Shown piece after piece: positions 30,514-34,212 of a DNA stretch of 34,212 nucleotides (the first letter of the stretch is position 1; each line of letters starts with the position of its first letter). The notes beneath the pieces were generated by a model. The model made no database searches, had not been told where the DNA came from, and saw only the letters and a list, made by a program, of their open reading frames with translations. Location: contig NZ_JADMOP010000020.1 in the NCBI RefSeq assembly GCF_015558785.1, positions 1 through 34,212 of the forward strand, in the 5' to 3' direction. Source of the DNA: Collinsella aerofaciens (lineage in GTDB: Bacteria > Actinomycetota > Coriobacteriia > Coriobacteriales > Coriobacteriaceae). Made by a program: the position numbers and the translations under genes.

Positions 30514-31419
30514 CTAGCGACGCTTACGCGACAGGAAGCGCGCAAACAGGTTGAAGGCCAAAATGATCACCATCAGCAAGAGCGCAGTGCCGTAGGCTGC
30601 GTTCATGTTGATGCCGTCGTTGGCAAGCAGGTACAGGTGAACGGTCATGGGACGACCGGAATCGAGCGGCGAAATAGGTAGATTGATGGCCTGGCCCATG
30701 GTGTAGAGCACCACGGCGGTCTCGCCGATGGCACGGCCGATGGCAAGGACGATGCCCGTGGCAATACGGCCAAAGGCAGAAGGAAGCACGATCTTGGAGA
30801 CAACCTGCCACTTGGTGGCACCCAGGCCGTACGCGCCCCAACGGATATAGCGCGGAACGGCGCGAATGGCCTCTTCGGTGGTGCGCATGACGATGGGAAG
30901 CATCAAGAGCGCGAGTGCCAGGGCGGCCGAGACCATCGAAAGGCCCAGACCCATAGCCTCGACAAACAAGGCGTAGCCAAACAGGCCCATAACGATGGAG
31001 GGCACCGAGGCCAAAGCGTCAGCAGCGTAGCGAATGAGCTCGACGACCTTGCCCTGCTTGGCGTACTCGGCCAGATAGACGGCTGCCAGCACAGCGATCG
31101 GCGTGCAGATAAGCATGGCGAGTGCCGTCACATAGACGGTCGAGACGATTGTGGGCCAAATTCCGCCCTCGGCGTTGACGCCCTGGGGCCAACCGAAGAT
31201 AAAGTCGAGCGAGATATGCGGCAGGCCGTTAATGACCACGTAGGCGATGATAGCGACCAGCACCAGCGTGGTGATGTATGCCGCGGCACGGAACACGCCA
31301 AGCATGATCTTGTTGGACAGGTCCTTGTTGATGCGGCCCTTCTTGCCGTGGGAAAGGGCACGCTTGATGCGCTCGCGCGACGAGGTCGTATCGACCGTCG
31401 TGTCAACGGAATCGGACAT
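30514..31419 (-). CDS. pstA: Phosphate ABC transporter permease PstA
   Basis: The 301-residue protein has about six transmembrane segments. The EAA loop AVPRYIRWGAYGLGATKWQV couples to PstB, and IGRAIGETAVVLYTMG follows. The N-terminal 40 residues are polar and cytoplasmic. It forms the membrane channel with PstC. It starts 3 nt after the pstC stop, implying translational coupling. Confidence 0.95.
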   Translation of the reverse strand: MSDSVDTTVDTTSSRERIKRALSHGKKGRINKDLSNKIMLGVFRAAAYITTLVLVAIIAYVVINGLPHISLDFIFGWPQGVNAEGGIWPTIVSTVYVTALAMLICTPIAVLAAVYLAEYAKQGKVVELIRYAADALASVPSIVMGLFGYALFVEAMGLGLSMVSAALALALLMLPIVMRTTEEAIRAVPRYIRWGAYGLGATKWQVVSKIVLPSAFGRIATGIVLAIGRAIGETAVVLYTMGQAINLPISPLDSGRPMTVHLYLLANDGINMNAAYGTALLLMVIILAFNLFARFLSRKRR

Positions 31420-31422
31420 AGC

Positions 31423-32349
31423 CTACCCCCTCTTCTTCTTGGAAATCAGACGGACGATGCCCACCAGCGTGGCGGAGATGATAAACAGGACCACGCCCAT
31501 GCCGAACAGCGCCGAGCGGTGCAGACCCGAGGAATAGCTCATGTCGAGTGCGATCTGGCTCGTGAGCGTCGAGATAGGGCTCGCAATGCTGTCGGGAATA
31601 ACCGGGGCATTACCCACGACCATGAGCACGGCCATGGTCTCTCCGATGGCACGGCCCATACCCAGCACGATGGCATCCACGATACCCAGCTTAGCGGCAG
31701 GTAGCACGACCTTATAGATGGTCTGCCACTTGGTGGCGCCCATGGCATACGATGCCTCGCGAATGCCCATGGGAATGGAATTGAGGGCATCGATGGTGAG
31801 TGTGGTGATGGTAGGAACGATCATGATGGCAAGCACGAACCACGCCGTCAGCGCACCAAAACCAAGACCACCGGTCAGTTGCGCGATAAACGGACGGATG
31901 ATGATCATTCCAAAGAAGCCATAGATGATAGAAGGGATGCCGGCCAACAGGTCAACGGCAGGGCTGATAAGCTTGCGCACGCGCTTGCCGGCGATCTCGA
32001 CCAGGTACACGGCCGTGCCCACACCTAGCGGCACGCCCATGGCGAGCGCACCGACGGTCACCAGACCCGAGCCGGCAAGCAGCGACATGATGCCGTAGTG
32101 GCCCTCAGAGGGCGCCCACGTAAAGCTAAAGAAGTCCGCCAGACCGATGTCGGTAAAGACGGGCAGCGCCGAGTACGTGGTAAAGACAAAAATCAGGATG
32201 ACGGTAACGACCGCCAAGAACGCGCAGGCAAAGAAGATCCACTGCAGCGCCTTCTCCTTGATATAGGTACTGCGCGATACGAGCGCCAGCTCGCGCTTCT
32301 TGGGTGCCTGAGCATTCTGCTCAGTCTGGGAGTTTTCCTGTGCTTCCAT
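31423..32349 (-). CDS. pstC: Phosphate ABC transporter permease PstC
   Basis: The 308-residue protein has a polar N-terminus rich in Gln/Asn and then about six transmembrane segments. It carries the PstC EAA loop GIREASYAMGATKWQTIY and GMGRAIGETMAVLMVVGNAP. The ATG at 32349 lies one nt after the pstS stop and has GGGGAG 8 nt upstream; a GTG three codons earlier would overlap pstS but is too close to the site. It pairs with PstA. Confidence 0.95.
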   Translation of the reverse strand: MEAQENSQTEQNAQAPKKRELALVSRSTYIKEKALQWIFFACAFLAVVTVILIFVFTTYSALPVFTDIGLADFFSFTWAPSEGHYGIMSLLAGSGLVTVGALAMGVPLGVGTAVYLVEIAGKRVRKLISPAVDLLAGIPSIIYGFFGMIIIRPFIAQLTGGLGFGALTAWFVLAIMIVPTITTLTIDALNSIPMGIREASYAMGATKWQTIYKVVLPAAKLGIVDAIVLGMGRAIGETMAVLMVVGNAPVIPDSIASPISTLTSQIALDMSYSSGLHRSALFGMGVVLFIISATLVGIVRLISKKKRG

Positions 32350-32350
32350 G

Positions 32351-33187
32351 CTACTCACTCCCCTTCTCGTCGTTGGTGACGGGAATAAAGCCCGCCTCGC
32401 GAATCTGCTTGTCCATCTTTTCGGACGTCACGTAGTCGATGTAATCCTGCGCCTGCTGCGAAGGAGCACCCTTCACAAAGAAGTAAAGGTCGCGCGAGAT
32501 GGGATAGCCGCCGCTCGCGACCGTCTTCTCGGACGCCTCAACATGATTGACCGAGACGGCCTTGACCGAGGTCTTGGCGTTGAGGCTATCGACGAAGCCC
32601 AGCGAAATGTAGCCAATGGCACCGCGCGAACGAGATACCACGTCGCGCACCTGGCCCGTGCCCGAAAGAACGGCCGAGCGGCGATCGAACGGCGTGCCGT
32701 CCATCACGATGGTACGGAAGGCCTCACGCGTGCCGGACGCCTCATCTCGGTTGATAACCTGAATCCTCAGGTCCTCGCCACCGACTTCTTTCCAGTTGGT
32801 GATCTTGCCGGCGTAAATATCACGGAGCTGCTCGGTCGAGAGGTTATCGACCGGGTTATCGTCGTTCACGATGACCGCGATACCGTCGTGGGCAATGACG
32901 ATGGGAGTCAGGCCCAGATCCTGTTCGTCGGCATTGAGTCCACGGGAGGAGCTGGCGATATCGGCCGTGCCGGCGCTGACGGCCTCGATGCCAGCAGAAG
33001 AACCCAAACCGGAAACGAGCACGTCGATGCCGGTCTCCTCCTTAAAGCCCTCGGCCGCAATCTCGGCGATAGGAAGGCAGGTCGTGGAGCCAGCGACGGT
33101 AATGGAAGAGGTAGAAGATCCCGAAGAACAGGCGCACAGCGTAAGCGTAAGCACAGCGGCGCTCAGGACCGATACGATCTTTCTCAT
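32351..33187 (-). CDS. pstS: Phosphate-binding lipoprotein PstS
   Basis: The 278-residue protein starts MRKIVSVLSAAVLTLTLCAC, a lipoprotein signal with lipobox Cys20. The mature part has AGSTTCLPIAE, GSSAGIEAVSAGTADIA and EASGTREAF, the phosphate-binding loops of the short PstS type. It captures phosphate outside the membrane and passes it to PstCA. Its ATG overlaps the pgeF stop (ATGA), so the two genes should be translationally coupled. It is the first pst gene. Confidence 0.95.
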   Translation of the reverse strand: MRKIVSVLSAAVLTLTLCACSSGSSTSSITVAGSTTCLPIAEIAAEGFKEETGIDVLVSGLGSSAGIEAVSAGTADIASSSRGLNADEQDLGLTPIVIAHDGIAVIVNDDNPVDNLSTEQLRDIYAGKITNWKEVGGEDLRIQVINRDEASGTREAFRTIVMDGTPFDRRSAVLSGTGQVRDVVSRSRGAIGYISLGFVDSLNAKTSVKAVSVNHVEASEKTVASGGYPISRDLYFFVKGAPSQQAQDYIDYVTSEKMDKQIREAGFIPVTNDEKGSE

Positions 33188-33984
33188 AGCATCACGCCGA
33201 TCGCAGCATGGCGCCCACAGGTGCCGCCCTCGTTACGGTAGGAATAAAAGCGGTCGTTCTGACGCACGGTCGAAAGCTGGGTATCCACGATATTATCCGC
33301 GTCGACACCGACATCTACCAGCGCCTCGCGAATGGCAGCGGAAAGATCGAGCATGCGAGAGGTACTCGCATCGATGCAAGAGAACTCGGCGGCAAAGCGA
33401 TCCATGAGTTCCTGGGATACCTCATATTCGTCACCCAAGATATGGGGGCCGATATAGGCGGAAACGTCGCTCGCATCGCAACCGGCAGCATCGCAAAGCG
33501 CCTGGCACGCCTTGGCGGAAATACGTGCAATCGTGCCCTTCCAACCGGAGTGCGCCACGGCAAATCCGCCGGGGGCCACCAGCACCACGGGAACGCAGTC
33601 GGCAAAGCAGAGCAGCACGGGCACGTTATGCGCCGTGCAGACGATGGCATCACAGCCCTCGGCAATCTGCTCGCGAACGTCCTCAAGGTCATCGGCGCCG
33701 TTCGAGGTCACCGCAACGATATGATCACCATGGACCTGATTGGGAACGAGCAGGTTGTGCTCGCACTCGGCGGCACCCATAGCCTCGAGCGCACGACGAC
33801 GATTTTCTTGAACAGCAAAGGGGTCATCGCCAACATGCGAGCCCAAGTTGAGTGAGGAGTACGCATCTTCGGAAACGCCACCGGCACGCTCGGTGAAGGC
33901 AAAGCGAACATCGGATGTCGCGCCCTCCACCAACGTAACTCCATCATGGTCGACACGCGAAACTTTGTCCGAACGTGCTGCCAT
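33184..33984 (-). CDS. pgeF: PgeF/YfiH family (laccase-domain) purine nucleoside phosphorylase-like protein
   Basis: The 266-residue protein has the three zinc-binding blocks of the family: NQVHGDHI, FADCVPVVL and AHSGWKGT. Family members act as purine nucleoside phosphorylases/adenosine deaminases and, in E. coli, hydrolyse misincorporated peptidoglycan precursors. The ATG at 33984 follows AGGAGG. In many actinobacteria this gene lies directly between ftsZ and yggS; here the pst-phoU genes intervene and its stop overlaps the pstS start by 4 nt. It is the first gene of the operon. Confidence 0.92.
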   Translation of the reverse strand: MAARSDKVSRVDHDGVTLVEGATSDVRFAFTERAGGVSEDAYSSLNLGSHVGDDPFAVQENRRRALEAMGAAECEHNLLVPNQVHGDHIVAVTSNGADDLEDVREQIAEGCDAIVCTAHNVPVLLCFADCVPVVLVAPGGFAVAHSGWKGTIARISAKACQALCDAAGCDASDVSAYIGPHILGDEYEVSQELMDRFAAEFSCIDASTSRMLDLSAAIREALVDVGVDADNIVDTQLSTVRQNDRFYSYRNEGGTCGRHAAIGVML

Positions 33985-34089
33985 ACTAAAGCCTCCTAAT
34001 AACACAAGTACCGCGGCATCGCCGCTACAGCCCGCGTTTATACGGCTGTCATACTTCTCTAAAAGGATACCTGCTGCGCTGGAGGCAAT

Positions 34090-34110
34090 CGTAAAGGGAA
34101 CGTAAAGAGA
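34090..34110 (-). promoter_or_regulatory. Candidate PHO-box-like direct repeat
   Basis: On the minus strand CTTTACG occurs twice at an exact 11-nt period (plus-strand CGTAAAG at 34090-34096 and 34101-34107), about 110 nt upstream of pgeF. Eleven-nt direct repeats are the layout of PhoB/PhoP boxes. A TATCCT about 16 nt downstream could be the -10. Confidence 0.4.
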
Positions 34111-34141
34111 TTGGAGGTTCTAGTTTACAAAGTCGAATCAG

Positions 34142-34164
34142 AACCACCCTTAAAAAGGGTGGTT
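34142..34164. terminator. Hairpin upstream of the pgeF-pst operon
   Basis: AACCACCCTT (34142-34151) and AAGGGTGGTT (34155-34164) form a perfect 10-bp stem with a 3-nt loop. It probably ends an upstream minus-strand gene outside the window, or a plus-strand transcript. The tail 34165-34212 shows no gene; it contains GGGTATAACCC. Confidence 0.65.
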
Positions 34165-34212
34165 TGCTCTTAGGGTATAACCCACGGGCCCCGGGCTCGC
34201 GTCTAAAGGCGC

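Noticed and set aside
34165-34212. Right-end sequence with GGGCCC and GGGTATAACCC as a tRNA or rRNA start
   Set aside because: No cloverleaf or conserved rRNA sequence can be recognised in the 48 bases available.

Overview
The window looks like a chromosomal segment of a GC-rich, strictly anaerobic gut actinobacterium of class Coriobacteriia. Collinsella or a close relative is my best guess, from memory and not from a search. Supporting signs are a class A RNase P RNA, the actinobacterial gene order yggS-sepF-yggT-divIVA, strong AAAGGAG-type ribosome binding sites, C-ending codon preference, an iron-sulphur cysteine desulfidase and a short anaerobe-type ThiC. Almost all genes are core metabolism or housekeeping. 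There is no prophage, CRISPR array or defence island.

Layout. 1-260 holds transposase remnants (an IS3-type C-terminus and a possible second fragment). 500-1340 holds a structured repeat, rnpB and a further folded intergenic stretch. Then follow rpsA (minus), a HAD phosphatase (plus), a second copy of the structured repeat, cysteine desulfidase (minus), rpiB (plus), ndk (minus), argH, a 56-codon ORF and argG (minus). The argG leader carries a short arginine-rich peptide and candidate attenuator hairpins. Next come a Cof-type HAD phosphatase, polA (minus), an M18 aminopeptidase, yaaA, a small membrane protein (minus), TPP riboswitch-thiC, thiD, an SGNH hydrolase (minus), a PARG-like macrodomain protein (minus), a BI-1 family membrane protein (minus) and an unrecognised gene (minus). 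The last third is dominated by phosphate transport and cell division: pit and a DUF47 PhoU-like gene (plus), a nitroreductase (plus), then on the minus strand pgeF-pstS-pstC-pstA-pstB-phoU followed by yggS-sepF-yggT-divIVA.

Three points stand out. First, two intergenic elements (519-649 and 3612-3743) share conserved flanks and a conserved 47-nt core. Between these sit 26/25-nt arms that are self-complementary within each copy but unrelated between copies, which is strong evidence for a structured RNA or palindromic mobile element. Second, argG is preceded by a 24-codon ORF (MQFVTIITTADNA...SRRR) with a near-ideal ribosome binding site, ending in three CGA arginine codons and followed by mutually exclusive hairpins; this looks like classical arginine attenuation. 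Third, the pst-phoU operon lies between pgeF and yggS, genes that are normally adjacent in the actinobacterial ftsZ-pgeF-yggS-sepF-yggT-divIVA cluster, and pgeF overlaps pstS by 4 nt.

Several intergenic regions also carry unusually long, perfect inverted repeats (32 bp at 11348-11473, 28 bp at 25113-25196, 18 bp at 15937-16003), longer than a terminator needs. All functional calls come from reading motifs by eye; none was checked against a database.
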